A DNA stretch of 34,594 nt from Olavius algarvensis spirochete endosymbiont (GTDB taxonomy: Bacteria; Spirochaetota; Spirochaetia; DSM-2461), in the NCBI GenBank assembly GCA_900608495.1, contig UWYT01000244.1, forward strand, positions 1 to 34,594, given 5' to 3'. The notes under the pieces were generated by a model, which saw only the letters and a program-made list of their open reading frames with translations, was not told where the DNA came from and did no database searches. This document shows positions 14,896 to 23,077 of this stretch, piece by piece. A program made the position numbers and the translations under genes. Positions within the stretch are counted from its first letter, which is position 1. The number at the start of each line of letters is the position of its first letter.

Positions 14896-15827
14896 TCAAT
14901 AAAACCTTCTTCCCTAAGCCAGTCCTCAGCCACCGTTCGCGCGGCAACACCGCGAACAGCAATTCGTGCATTTAGAGACTGCAAAACAGGCAAATCGAGT
15001 CGCATAAAAACTGGATTCAATAGATTAGCCAACTCAGGCTTCGCCCGCAATACTTCACCTCGTATACGTGGCGCCGGCTCATAAACCACTTGAACTCCCA
15101 GATTATCCTCCAGCAGCACCAGATTCAGTGCCGACAGAAGCCCATCCGTTCCGTACGCCATAGTTGCATTCACTCCATCAGTTCCCTGCGCAGCCGCCTT
15201 TTCAGTTAGCGCCGTATTACCGCCGGAAACCACCAGTAACTGATTTTCAGTTAGCTTAAATTCATATGCATCCTGAAAAGCGGCTAAAGAATCCGGCCTG
15301 CTTACAAACTCCTCCGAGCCCGCAAGCTTCACAATCCCTCCAGCATTGACATAGCGTGCAAAGTCACTCAAGGTAGTCAAATCTGCGTTCTCCGACAAAT
15401 CGCGTCTAACAGCAATCGCCCAAGTATTGTTTGCCCGAGCCGGTTCAAGCCATTCGATATCGAAAGCTTCGGAATCCAACTGCCTGACCGCCGCCAGAGC
15501 CTTCTCCCTGTCGTACCAGTCTCGGCCAAAACCATTGTCAGCAAAAAACCAATTGCCATTGCCGGTATATTCAGGATATACATCCACTTCTCCGGTCTCA
15601 AGCGCCTTACGGACTACATCAGTGGGGCCCAGTTCCGTTCTGTCCACCACTTCGAAACCTCCATTTTCCAGTACCAGGATTATCATATTTCCCAGCAGGG
15701 CACCTTCAGTATCGAACTTCGACGCTACCGTAATCTCACTCTTTTCAGCCAATTCGTTCCTGCCGGATGCTGAAAGCAAACCCACCAGCCCAATTATCAT
15801 CACAGCTGAAATCATCCTTTTAAACAT
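14892..15827 (-). CDS. Glycine betaine/choline-type substrate-binding protein (OpuAC family)
   Basis: 311 residues with a signal peptide (hydrophobic about 5-20, LLSASGRNE). There is no lipobox cysteine, so it is probably a soluble periplasmic protein rather than a lipoprotein. ITVASKFDTEGALLGNMIIL, DVYPEYTGNG and the later ATMAYGTDGLLSALNLVLLEDN are typical of the OpuAC quaternary-amine binding fold. GAGG lies 8 nt before the ATG. It is the first gene of the transporter operon; ligand specificity (betaine, choline, carnitine) is not readable. Confidence 0.9.
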   Translation of the reverse strand: MFKRMISAVMIIGLVGLLSASGRNELAEKSEITVASKFDTEGALLGNMIILVLENGGFEVVDRTELGPTDVVRKALETGEVDVYPEYTGNGNWFFADNGFGRDWYDREKALAAVRQLDSEAFDIEWLEPARANNTWAIAVRRDLSENADLTTLSDFARYVNAGGIVKLAGSEEFVSRPDSLAAFQDAYEFKLTENQLLVVSGGNTALTEKAAAQGTDGVNATMAYGTDGLLSALNLVLLEDNLGVQVVYEPAPRIRGEVLRAKPELANLLNPVFMRLDLPVLQSLNARIAVRGVAARTVAEDWLREEGFID

Positions 15828-15909
15828 AACAAACCTCGCTTTCCGTAATATTATGAGGCATTATATATTTCACCAAGTAGATGTTAACACCCTTAATTAT
15901 CCAGCAAGA

Positions 15910-15925
15910 AGCTCAAAGAGTGCCT
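15910..15925 (-). promoter_or_regulatory. Candidate sigma-54 promoter before the osmoprotectant operon
   Basis: Minus strand AGGCACTCTTTGAGCT keeps GG-N10-GC spacing and the GGCAC of the consensus TGGCAC-N5-TTGC, with mismatches at the first T and the TT of the -12 box. It lies 83-98 bp before the binding-protein start, directly after the sigma-54 activator gene. The match is imperfect, but the context is good. Confidence 0.4.
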
Positions 15926-15947
15926 TCCCTCCTCAAAGTCCTATCCG

Positions 15948-17393
15948 CTAATCTCCCTTCCCATCTCCTGGCAACTCTCCCCCAAATGAAGCATCATTTC
16001 TGGCAATCCGGCGACTCAAGGTGGACTGGCTTACACCCAGCATACGTGAGGCCAAACTCTGATTGCCGGCCGCCTTCTCAAGAGCCGCAGTAATAACAAT
16101 ATCCGTAAACTCCTTCATCGTTGGGAAATGGCCAATAAGCTCCACTAATCCATCGTAGCCAAGATCAATCTCGGAACCATCCGGGATATTCTTACCATGA
16201 ACAAGTTTTCTGAAAGTTGCGAGACTCAAGACATTCCCGCTAGTTCTGCTAAGAGCATCGAAAACCAGCGAATGCAGCTCACGTACATTCCCCGGGAAAT
16301 CATATAGATTCAGAAGTGAATTCAACTCTTTTGGAATTCGAGGGATTCTCCTCCCCAACTCTCGCGCCGCTTCCAGAAGAAGAACCTTTGTAAGCGGCAT
16401 AAGATCCTCGCGCCTGTCTCGCAGTGGCGGCAACGTCACCTGATGTGCCATCAGCCGGAAAAATAAATCCCGCCGGAAACGCCCATCTTCGATTCGTTTC
16501 CCCAAGTTCACACACGTTGCCGCTATCACTCTCGCATCCGTGCTACGGGCAACATCGGAACCCAGTTGATAATACTCCCGTTCCTGCAACAAGCGCAGCA
16601 GCTTCACCTGAGAAGCAGGCGCCAGGTCACCAATCTCATCCAGAAAAAGAGTTCCTCCGGCCGCCCGCTCCACTAAACCCAATCGATCCGTATGAGCGTC
16701 CGTAAAAGCTCCCTTTTTATGTCCAAAAAGCGTATCTGAAAAAAGCGCATCATCCAAACCTGCTGCATTAACCGTAACCATCGCTCCCTGCCTGCCGCTT
16801 GATTCGTGGATCGCTCGTGCCAGAAGCTCCTTCCCTGTACCACTCTCACCCATAATCAGAACAGGCCTGTTAGTCCCGGCGACAGCTTCGACATACTGAA
16901 AAACTGCCAGCATTGAATCCGAACTGGTCACAAGTTTCGAAAAGGCTTCCGGATTCTCAAGCGTCGCCCTGTCCAGAACCCGCCTGCCCATCGCCCACAG
17001 CTCACTATTTAACTCACGCCACTCAAGTGCCTTTCTCACAGCCGTAACGAGCCGTGTTTTTGCTGGCGGCTTGGTGATGTAGTCATAGGCGCCCTTCTTC
17101 ATGCAGTTAATCACAGTCTGAAGATCTTCATCGCCAGTTATCATCACAACAGGGAGATTCGTCTTAGTTCCGGTAATCTGTTCCAAAACCTCAATACCGC
17201 TCAATCCAGGCAAATTGATATCAAGAAGCACCAGGGAGGCATCGTTGTCGCGCAACCGAAGTTCCACCTCAGCGCCATCGTTACAGATTATGATATTCTT
17301 GTAACCTGCGGCCCTCAGTATTGTCTCGTACAGCGTAAGAGCCGTAACATCATCATCAACAATCAGAATTTTCTGATCCTCAATACTCGCCAT
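15948..17393 (-). CDS. NtrC-family sigma-54-dependent response regulator
   Basis: 481 residues. Receiver domain 1-120: acidic pair D13/D14, phosphoacceptor D58 in LLDINLPG, T86, K108. AAA+ domain: Walker A GESGTGKE (182-189), sigma-54 contact loop written GAFTDA (228-233) in place of GAFTGA, and Walker B GGTLFLDEIGDL (246-257). The C-terminal Fis-type HTH contains SLASRMLGVSQSTLSRRI. AGGGGG lies 5-6 nt before the ATG. It is the gene upstream of the osmoprotectant operon, 120 bp away, and divergent from the sugar operon. No histidine kinase is in the window. It likely activates one or both neighbouring operons through sigma-54. Confidence 0.92.
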   Translation of the reverse strand: MASIEDQKILIVDDDVTALTLYETILRAAGYKNIIICNDGAEVELRLRDNDASLVLLDINLPGLSGIEVLEQITGTKTNLPVVMITGDEDLQTVINCMKKGAYDYITKPPAKTRLVTAVRKALEWRELNSELWAMGRRVLDRATLENPEAFSKLVTSSDSMLAVFQYVEAVAGTNRPVLIMGESGTGKELLARAIHESSGRQGAMVTVNAAGLDDALFSDTLFGHKKGAFTDAHTDRLGLVERAAGGTLFLDEIGDLAPASQVKLLRLLQEREYYQLGSDVARSTDARVIAATCVNLGKRIEDGRFRRDLFFRLMAHQVTLPPLRDRREDLMPLTKVLLLEAARELGRRIPRIPKELNSLLNLYDFPGNVRELHSLVFDALSRTSGNVLSLATFRKLVHGKNIPDGSEIDLGYDGLVELIGHFPTMKEFTDIVITAALEKAAGNQSLASRMLGVSQSTLSRRIARNDASFGGELPGDGKGD

Positions 17394-17589
17394 CAGAACC
17401 CCCTATCAGTATCGACCTGATACCTGCCAATGACACAATTTGCTTGAAGGGAAAAAATGGAACACAAAAAAAACAGCAGGGAAAGTTCTGATGCTTAAGA
17501 GCAAAAACCCATCACGAACCTGCTACCGCGAAGAGTAAGTAAGCTGCATTGGATAGGTTGGGCGGAGAAGCATCAGAACATGAGAAACT
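17362..17589. promoter_or_regulatory. Cluster of TTCTGAT/ATCAGAA motifs between regulator and sugar operon
   Basis: ATCAGAA-TT-TTCTGAT (17362-17377, inside the regulator gene), CATCAGAAC (17391-17399, overlapping the regulator start), GTTCTGATGCTT (17485-17496) and its exact inverse AAGCATCAGAAC (17578-17589) lie within 230 bp. The last two form a 12-bp inverted pair 81 bp apart. They look like operator half-sites, possibly used for looping. Confidence 0.45.
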
Positions 17590-17662
17590 TGTCGAAACTG
17601 ACTCCAAAGACTTCCAATTATGGAAAAATATCAATATTCTGTGTCATACGAGGAGTTGTCTT

Positions 17663-19168
17663 TTGAGTGAAATAATACTTTCGATGCGGGATGTGCATAA
17701 GCATTTCATGGGCGTGCATGCGCTGAAGGGTGTGGATTTTGAACTCAGGAACGGTGAGATTCATGCACTCGTCGGTGAAAACGGTGCCGGAAAATCCACC
17801 TTGATGAAGGTGTTAACTGGAATATACGAAAGGGATTCGGGAGAAATCCTTCTTGAGGGTCAACTCTTTCACCCGCATGATCCGAAGCAGGCACTTAGGG
17901 CCGGGGTTGGCATTATCCACCAAGAACTCAATATGATGGAGCACCTGACAGTGGCTCAAAACTTGTTCATTGGCCGAGAATCGATGCACAAGGGGGGACT
18001 GTTCTTGAACGATAAGGCGCAGGTGCGCCGATCCAGGGCACTTTTCGAGCACCTGAACATGAACATCGACCCCTCCGAAATCCTGGGTCGCCTTACGGTG
18101 GGAAAACAGCAGATGGTGGAGATTGCTAAAGCGGTATCACACAGTTTGAAGGTTCTGGTGCTTGATGAGCCTACCGCAGCATTGACAGAAACCGAAATTG
18201 ACGAGTTATTCACCATAATGAGGGATTTAGCTTCAAGGGGTGTGGCAATGATATATATTTCCCACCGCATGGATGAAATCGGAAGAATTACCGATCGGGT
18301 TACTGTGTTAAGAGATGGGAAATATGTTGGCATGAACGATACTGGAAGCGTTACCAAGGAAGATATCATCAGCATGATGGTAGGACGGGTTATCTACGAA
18401 AAGCCGAAGGCAAGTAGCAATATTCCAGCCGATTCGCCGGTGGTTCTTGAAGTGAATAACCTTATGGCTGGAAAGATGGTGGAAGATGTCAGCTTCACTC
18501 TGAAACGCGGAGAAATTCTAGGCTTTGCCGGCCTGATGGGCTCCGGGCGTACCGAAACGGCGCGGGCTATTTTTGGCGCGGATGAAATTCAAGGCGGAAT
18601 CATTAAGATTAAAGGACGGTCAGTTAGAATCAACAGCCCCATGGATGCAATTTCCCATGGTATCGGTTATCTTTCCGAAGATCGCAAACGATTTGGTTTG
18701 GCCACGGAACTTAGCGTTGTGGAAAATTCCCTGATGGCTTCCTATGAGAAATATGAAACTGGAATGTTCATCCATTCCAAAAGAATCAGAAAAATAACAA
18801 GCACCTATGCAAAAAAGCTGAACATAAAAACTCCAAGTATCGATCAGCTGCTTAAGAATCTTTCAGGGGGAAATCAGCAGAAGGTTGTTATTTCGAAATG
18901 GCTTATCAACGATGCAGATATTCTGATTTTCGATGAGCCCACGCGAGGCATCGACGTTGGTACGAAAAGCGAAGTTTATACCCTGATGAACAGATTGGTG
19001 AAGCAGGGGAAGTCGATCATTATGATTTCTTCGGAACTTCCCGAAGTGCTCAGAATGAGCGATCGCATTGTAGTGATGTGCGAAGGTAAGATTACTGGCG
19101 AGCTCGATATCCAGGGGGCCAGCCAGGAAAAAATCATGGGATTTGCAACTATGAGGGAGAGCATATGA
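17663..19168 (+). CDS. mglA: Sugar ABC transporter ATP-binding protein (MglA/RbsA-like)
   Basis: 501 residues from TTG at 17663, preceded 7 nt upstream by GAGGAG. The frame is open to 17549, but those codons lack family similarity. Tandem ABC domains are present: first Walker A GENGAGKST (about 38-46), Walker B LVLDEPTAALTETE; second half begins near VVLEVNNLMAG, with LSGGNQQKVVISKWL and DILIFDEPTRGIDVGTKSE. This is the standard layout of ribose/galactose-type transporters. The gene overlaps the permease gene by 4 bases (ATGA). The order ATPase-permease-binding protein differs from the usual binding-protein-first order. The sugar is not known. Confidence 0.92.
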   Translation: MSEIILSMRDVHKHFMGVHALKGVDFELRNGEIHALVGENGAGKSTLMKVLTGIYERDSGEILLEGQLFHPHDPKQALRAGVGIIHQELNMMEHLTVAQNLFIGRESMHKGGLFLNDKAQVRRSRALFEHLNMNIDPSEILGRLTVGKQQMVEIAKAVSHSLKVLVLDEPTAALTETEIDELFTIMRDLASRGVAMIYISHRMDEIGRITDRVTVLRDGKYVGMNDTGSVTKEDIISMMVGRVIYEKPKASSNIPADSPVVLEVNNLMAGKMVEDVSFTLKRGEILGFAGLMGSGRTETARAIFGADEIQGGIIKIKGRSVRINSPMDAISHGIGYLSEDRKRFGLATELSVVENSLMASYEKYETGMFIHSKRIRKITSTYAKKLNIKTPSIDQLLKNLSGGNQQKVVISKWLINDADILIFDEPTRGIDVGTKSEVYTLMNRLVKQGKSIIMISSELPEVLRMSDRIVVMCEGKITGELDIQGASQEKIMGFATMRESI

Positions 19169-20430
19169 ACGAAACTGGGATTGAGAAGAGTATTGGTACA
19201 AGAATGCGAGAGCTTGGGCTGCAAAAATTTCTGGCTCCAGCCGCACTCGTTATTCTGTATGTTTTCTTCTGTTTTTTCGGAAGGAATTTTTTTGCTTATG
19301 GCTCCTTGATCAATATTCTCGATGCCTCATACTACATTGGCTTCTTAGCCATAGGCGTCACATTCGTAATCATTACTGGCGGGATTGATCTTTCCTGTGG
19401 CACGGTTATGATGTGCGCGGCGATTATTGGCGGAACCGCATACAAGAGCTGGGGCTGGCCCATGTGGCTCACCCTGATTACGATTATAATTGTCGCAACG
19501 CTTTTTGGTTTTTTTAACGGCATTATGATTTCAAGGCTGAGGTTGCCTCCCTTTATTGCGACCCTGGGTACGATGATGATTTCCAAGGGTATCGGCTCGA
19601 TTGTGTCCAATGTTAGAAGCGCCACCTATCCTACCCGATCGGAGGCCGATGGTTGGTTCAAGAGTATTTTCAAATTTTTGGGTGAGGACGGTGTTACTGT
19701 TCCAACAGGTTTCATCGCACTCATTATTACCGCCACAATCGCATATTTAACTCTTACAAAAACGAAGATGGGCAGGTATATTTTTGCGCTGGGTTCCAAC
19801 AAGGAAGCCGCACGGCTCTCTGGCGTAGATGTGAGGAAGTGGGAAATGATGGCCTATGCCGTTAGCGGTATAACTGCTGGTATCGGAGGTATGGCTTTTG
19901 CGGCGGTATATACCACTGTTATGCCTGCGCAGGGGCAGGGATTTGAACTCTATGCCATTGCTGGAGCGGTAATAGGCGGCACGTCGCTTTCAGGCGGTGT
20001 GGGTTCAGTTTTCGGCACTCTTATCGGCGTTTATATCATGAGCATTCTGAGGGTTGGACTGCCGTCGATGGATCTCCAAGCGCATTATCAAACCTTTTTC
20101 ACCGGGGTTGTTGTGATTGGAGCCGTTTTGCTCGATATCTATCGGAATAAGAGAGCCGCGGAAGTTCGGGTGTTAAGCAAGGCAGATAGATTTCGCGCTG
20201 CCGAATTTGCAAAAATTGCTAAGATTAAAGCGGAAATAACTGGCTTGAGCAGGAGCGAGTCCAAAGACAAACGGGAGGAAATTGCAATGATTCGGGCGAA
20301 AACGAAAGCAACCTACGCCCGGATGGTTAAGGAAGAACGAGCCGAGAAGAAGCGCATGCTGGCTGCGGAAAAATTGGCGGAAAAGACTTTCTATCAAGAG
20401 CAGGAACAGATCTCGAAACTCGAAACCTAA
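19165..20430 (+). CDS. mglC: Sugar ABC transporter permease (MglC/RbsC-like) with charged C-terminal tail
   Basis: 421 residues. Hydrophobic helices and the family signatures TGGIDLSCGTVM, NGIMISRLRLPPFIATLGT, IFALGSNKEAARLSG and GGTSLSGGVGSV identify a ribose/galactose-type permease. The core ends near residue 327. The last roughly 90 residues are a lysine-, glutamate- and alanine-rich, helix-forming cytoplasmic tail (for example AKIAKIKAEI, KREEIAMIRAKTKA, ERAEKKRMLAAEKLAEK) that ordinary RbsC/MglC proteins lack; similar tails are, to my knowledge, seen in some spirochaete homologues. It overlaps the ATPase gene by 4 bases. Confidence 0.92.
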   Translation: MNETGIEKSIGTRMRELGLQKFLAPAALVILYVFFCFFGRNFFAYGSLINILDASYYIGFLAIGVTFVIITGGIDLSCGTVMMCAAIIGGTAYKSWGWPMWLTLITIIIVATLFGFFNGIMISRLRLPPFIATLGTMMISKGIGSIVSNVRSATYPTRSEADGWFKSIFKFLGEDGVTVPTGFIALIITATIAYLTLTKTKMGRYIFALGSNKEAARLSGVDVRKWEMMAYAVSGITAGIGGMAFAAVYTTVMPAQGQGFELYAIAGAVIGGTSLSGGVGSVFGTLIGVYIMSILRVGLPSMDLQAHYQTFFTGVVVIGAVLLDIYRNKRAAEVRVLSKADRFRAAEFAKIAKIKAEITGLSRSESKDKREEIAMIRAKTKATYARMVKEERAEKKRMLAAEKLAEKTFYQEQEQISKLET

Positions 20431-20542
20431 CGCACATAAAATCTTTTGTGTTTTATACCCTTGCGCTATTTGGGATTTTAAGCTTATTATGCACAACAAT
20501 TCAGGCTGTGGGCCTGATGTTGATTATTTTGAGGAGGAATGT

Positions 20543-21631
20543 ATGAAAAAACTTGTTCTTGTGTTCTCTGTTATGACTCTCGTAGTTTCAGCTGTTTTCG
20601 CCAATGGTGGTGCGAGTGGCTCTGCGGAAAAACCGTATATCGCGGTTGTTTCAAAAGGAGAACAACACGATTTCTGGCAGCAGGTGAGACGTGGCGCAAT
20701 GGATGCGGCTGCGGATTTCAACGTAGATGTTACATTTGAGGGACCTCCTACGGAATCAGATGTGCAAATTCAGGTTGAAATGATTAACAATGCCATTTCC
20801 AAGGCACCGGCGGCCCTCGCCCTGGCGGCTTTGGATACCACATCGGTAATCGACCAGCTGTCTGATTTGAGAGACAAGGGCATACCTGTGATTGGCTTTG
20901 ACTCCGGCGTGCCAAACGCCCCCGAAGGTTCAATACTTGCAAATGCTTCTACCAACAACTATGCCGCCGCTGGTCTTGCTGCGGAGAAGATGTTTGAGAT
21001 TATCAAACCGGAAATTGAAGCCGCTACAGATTCTTCACCAGTCAAAATTGTTGTCCTGAACCAGGATGCTTCTGGTGAGTCTCTACTGAGCCGTGGTACT
21101 GGCTTCCGCGATACGATGATAAAGCTAATCGACGAGCAGAGCAAACTTTCCAGAAGTGATATTTCTGTTATTGGAAACCCTGCCTATGTTGCCGATGACA
21201 GCCCCAAAACCGGTGGAAAAGTCTTTATCGAAATGATTGTGCCGGCTTCCGCGGCTAATACCGATGCCGCTGCTTCTGCATCCGCAATGCTTAACAAGGT
21301 GGAAGATGACAGTATTCTTGGCGTGTTCTGTTCAAATGAGTCAACCGCTAAGGGCATTCTGGCCGCCACCAATGATGGTGCCGATCTTGCAAATAAGTAC
21401 AATATTGTAGTTATTGGTTTCGATGCTGGGGCTGGTCAGAAGAATGCGGTTCGCAAGGAACTTTTTGCTGGTTCGATTACTCAAGATCCTTACTCAATTG
21501 GCTATAAGGCCGTAGAGCTTGCCAATAAGTCTATAAAGGGTGAAATGGTTGAGGATGTAGATACAGGAGCTAAGTATTACACTTCAGCCAACATGGACGA
21601 TCCCGATATAGCTCCTCTCCTATACGATTAA
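20543..21631 (+). CDS. Periplasmic sugar-binding protein of the transporter (RbsB-like)
   Basis: 362 residues from ATG at 20543, with GAGGAGG about 7 nt upstream; the frame is open further to 20489. The signal peptide MKKLVLVFSVMTLVVSAVFA is probably cleaved before NGG. The mature part shows the periplasmic-binding-protein type 1 fold: YIAVVSKGEQHDFWQQVRRG, PAALALAALDTT, GIPVIGFDSGVP and VVIGFDAGAGQKNAVR. It lies 112 bp after the permease and in the same direction, so it is probably the third gene of the operon. It supplies the sugar specificity, which is unknown; a ribose- or xylose-type ligand is possible. Confidence 0.9.
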   Translation: MKKLVLVFSVMTLVVSAVFANGGASGSAEKPYIAVVSKGEQHDFWQQVRRGAMDAAADFNVDVTFEGPPTESDVQIQVEMINNAISKAPAALALAALDTTSVIDQLSDLRDKGIPVIGFDSGVPNAPEGSILANASTNNYAAAGLAAEKMFEIIKPEIEAATDSSPVKIVVLNQDASGESLLSRGTGFRDTMIKLIDEQSKLSRSDISVIGNPAYVADDSPKTGGKVFIEMIVPASAANTDAAASASAMLNKVEDDSILGVFCSNESTAKGILAATNDGADLANKYNIVVIGFDAGAGQKNAVRKELFAGSITQDPYSIGYKAVELANKSIKGEMVEDVDTGAKYYTSANMDDPDIAPLLYD

Positions 21632-21654
21632 AAGACGGTAACTTTATAACAAGG

Positions 21655-21694
21655 TTTGCTCCCCCCCTCCTCTCCCTTGAGGAGGGGGGCAAAT
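21655..21694. terminator. Strong GC-rich hairpin between convergent genes
   Basis: CCCCCCTCCTC (21662-21672) pairs perfectly with GAGGAGGGGGG (21679-21689) over a 6-nt loop, with flanking TTTG/CAAA extending the stem. It lies between the convergent binding-protein genes and could stop transcription from both sides. There is no U-run, so it is not a canonical intrinsic terminator. A second partial hairpin with CCCCT/AGGGG arms lies near 21737-21766. Confidence 0.55.
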
Positions 21695-21777
21695 CGGTGG
21701 CCAGCGTCCGCAGCAGGAATTGATGGCTTCGATTCCCCTCCCGCTTGGATTCCCCAGGGGAGGATATTTGTCGAAAT

Positions 21778-22716
21778 TTACTCCCAGAGCTTCCTGTATT
21801 TATCCACATCGGCAGGGATTACTAATTCAAATGGAATGTCCCAAATTTTCGGAAGCTCCTCGCGGTTAACCGCTTTGATTGCGGCTTGAATACTGTCTGC
21901 ACCATGCTTATAGGCATCCTGTAAAACAGTTACATCCAGCTTACCCTCTTCCATAGCTTCAAGTGCATCGGGTGTGGCACCTATACCTGCAACTATGACA
22001 TCGTCAAGCATGTCAACTTGTTCGAGAGCCATAATCGCGCCAATTGCCATTTCATCGTTATTGGCAACAACTGCATCAAAATTGACACCGGATTGAATCC
22101 AGTTCTCCATTAATTGAAATCCCCTTTTTCTCTGCCAATTACCTGTACCCTCTCTGACAACCTCGATTCCAGGATATTGAGCTGCAACATTGTGGTTACC
22201 TTCCGTCCTAAGACTTCGGGCCCTATTGCCCATTCCTCCCCAAATAATAATTACGTCACCTTTCCATCCAAGCAGTTCAGCAACTTTTTCCATCTGAATG
22301 GTTCCAGCATACAGGGAATCCGAACCGACATAAGTGGCCAAGCGGCTTAATTCCGGCTCTTCCGGGGCATTATTTACCGCAATCAGCGGGATGCCGGCCT
22401 CATCAGTTGCATTCAATAGCGGCCCAATTGCATATGGGTCGACAGGTACGATAACTATCGCATCCACCTTTTGAGCGATAAGGGTATCAATTTGGGTCTG
22501 TTGAATCGTGAAATTGTTCTTCGCATCCACAATTGTCAGTTTCACACCTTGTTTTCTTGCCTCGGTACGCATGCTTTCATGCATGAACGACATCCATACG
22601 TCATCAAAGTCGGCGGCTGCCACACCAATATGTACACCCCGTGCACCACCGGCCCATAATTCCACCGTGGCTCCAAAAACAAGAAACAGGACCAATAACG
22701 AAATAGATTTTTTCAT
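21778..22716 (-). CDS. Second periplasmic sugar-binding protein (MglB/RbsB-like)
   Basis: 312 residues. GGTGGAG lies just before the ATG. The signal peptide MKKSISLLVLFLVFGATVELWAGG is followed by a type 1 periplasmic-binding fold: HIGVAAADFDDVWMSFM, VDAIVIVPVDPYAIGPLLNA, GIPLIAVNNAPEEPE, VIIIWGGMGNRARSLRTEGN and FDAVVANNDEMAIGAIMAL. It is convergent with the sugar operon and has no permease or ATPase of its own nearby, so it may feed the MglA-MglC pair or act as a sensor. It differs substantially from the 20543 binding protein. Confidence 0.9.
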   Translation of the reverse strand: MKKSISLLVLFLVFGATVELWAGGARGVHIGVAAADFDDVWMSFMHESMRTEARKQGVKLTIVDAKNNFTIQQTQIDTLIAQKVDAIVIVPVDPYAIGPLLNATDEAGIPLIAVNNAPEEPELSRLATYVGSDSLYAGTIQMEKVAELLGWKGDVIIIWGGMGNRARSLRTEGNHNVAAQYPGIEVVREGTGNWQRKRGFQLMENWIQSGVNFDAVVANNDEMAIGAIMALEQVDMLDDVIVAGIGATPDALEAMEEGKLDVTVLQDAYKHGADSIQAAIKAVNREELPKIWDIPFELVIPADVDKYRKLWE

Positions 22717-23077
22717 TTCTCCACCTTATATGAAATATTGTCCACAACTACTCAACGGTTAATTATCTAATCGAATACACTGAGCAGGAATCACTAACAC
22801 ACTTCATAACACAAGTATCGGAAGTCTCGGCTCATTTTTTTGATATCTATTCTCAACATCTCTCTGCATGAGTCACAAATAGTTCGACTTGTAAACAATA
22901 TCCTCAGTTTCAAATGATATTATCTCATCCGGAACACTTTCTTTAATTAGTTTCCTGGCATTTGCATGGCTCGATGTCTATTCGTCTTTATTGAGGATGA
23001 ATCCTATTGACGAATAAACACTTAATCCCGGCTATGAGAATTTATAAATTCTCGCGGGCAGCTGCATGTAGTCGGTG
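22717..23077. other. Intergenic stretch with nested inverted repeats
   Basis: No gene is seen. TATTCGTC (22979-22986) and GACGAATA (23009-23016) are perfect inverse arms around an inner AGGAT/ATCCT pair. GAGAATTTATAAATTCTC (23036-23053) is a perfect 18-bp palindrome 25 bp after the glutamine synthetase stop. These may end that transcript or act on the divergent binding-protein gene; neither has a T-run. The rest is AT-rich with no clear promoter. Confidence 0.45.

Noticed and set aside
14506-15084. 192-codon plus frame
   Set aside because: It is antisense to the permease and binding-protein genes and has low-complexity S/T/N/R composition.
17425-17445. Sigma-54 promoter before the sugar operon (TGACAC..TTGC)
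   Set aside because: The -24 GG is absent and spacing is two bases short.
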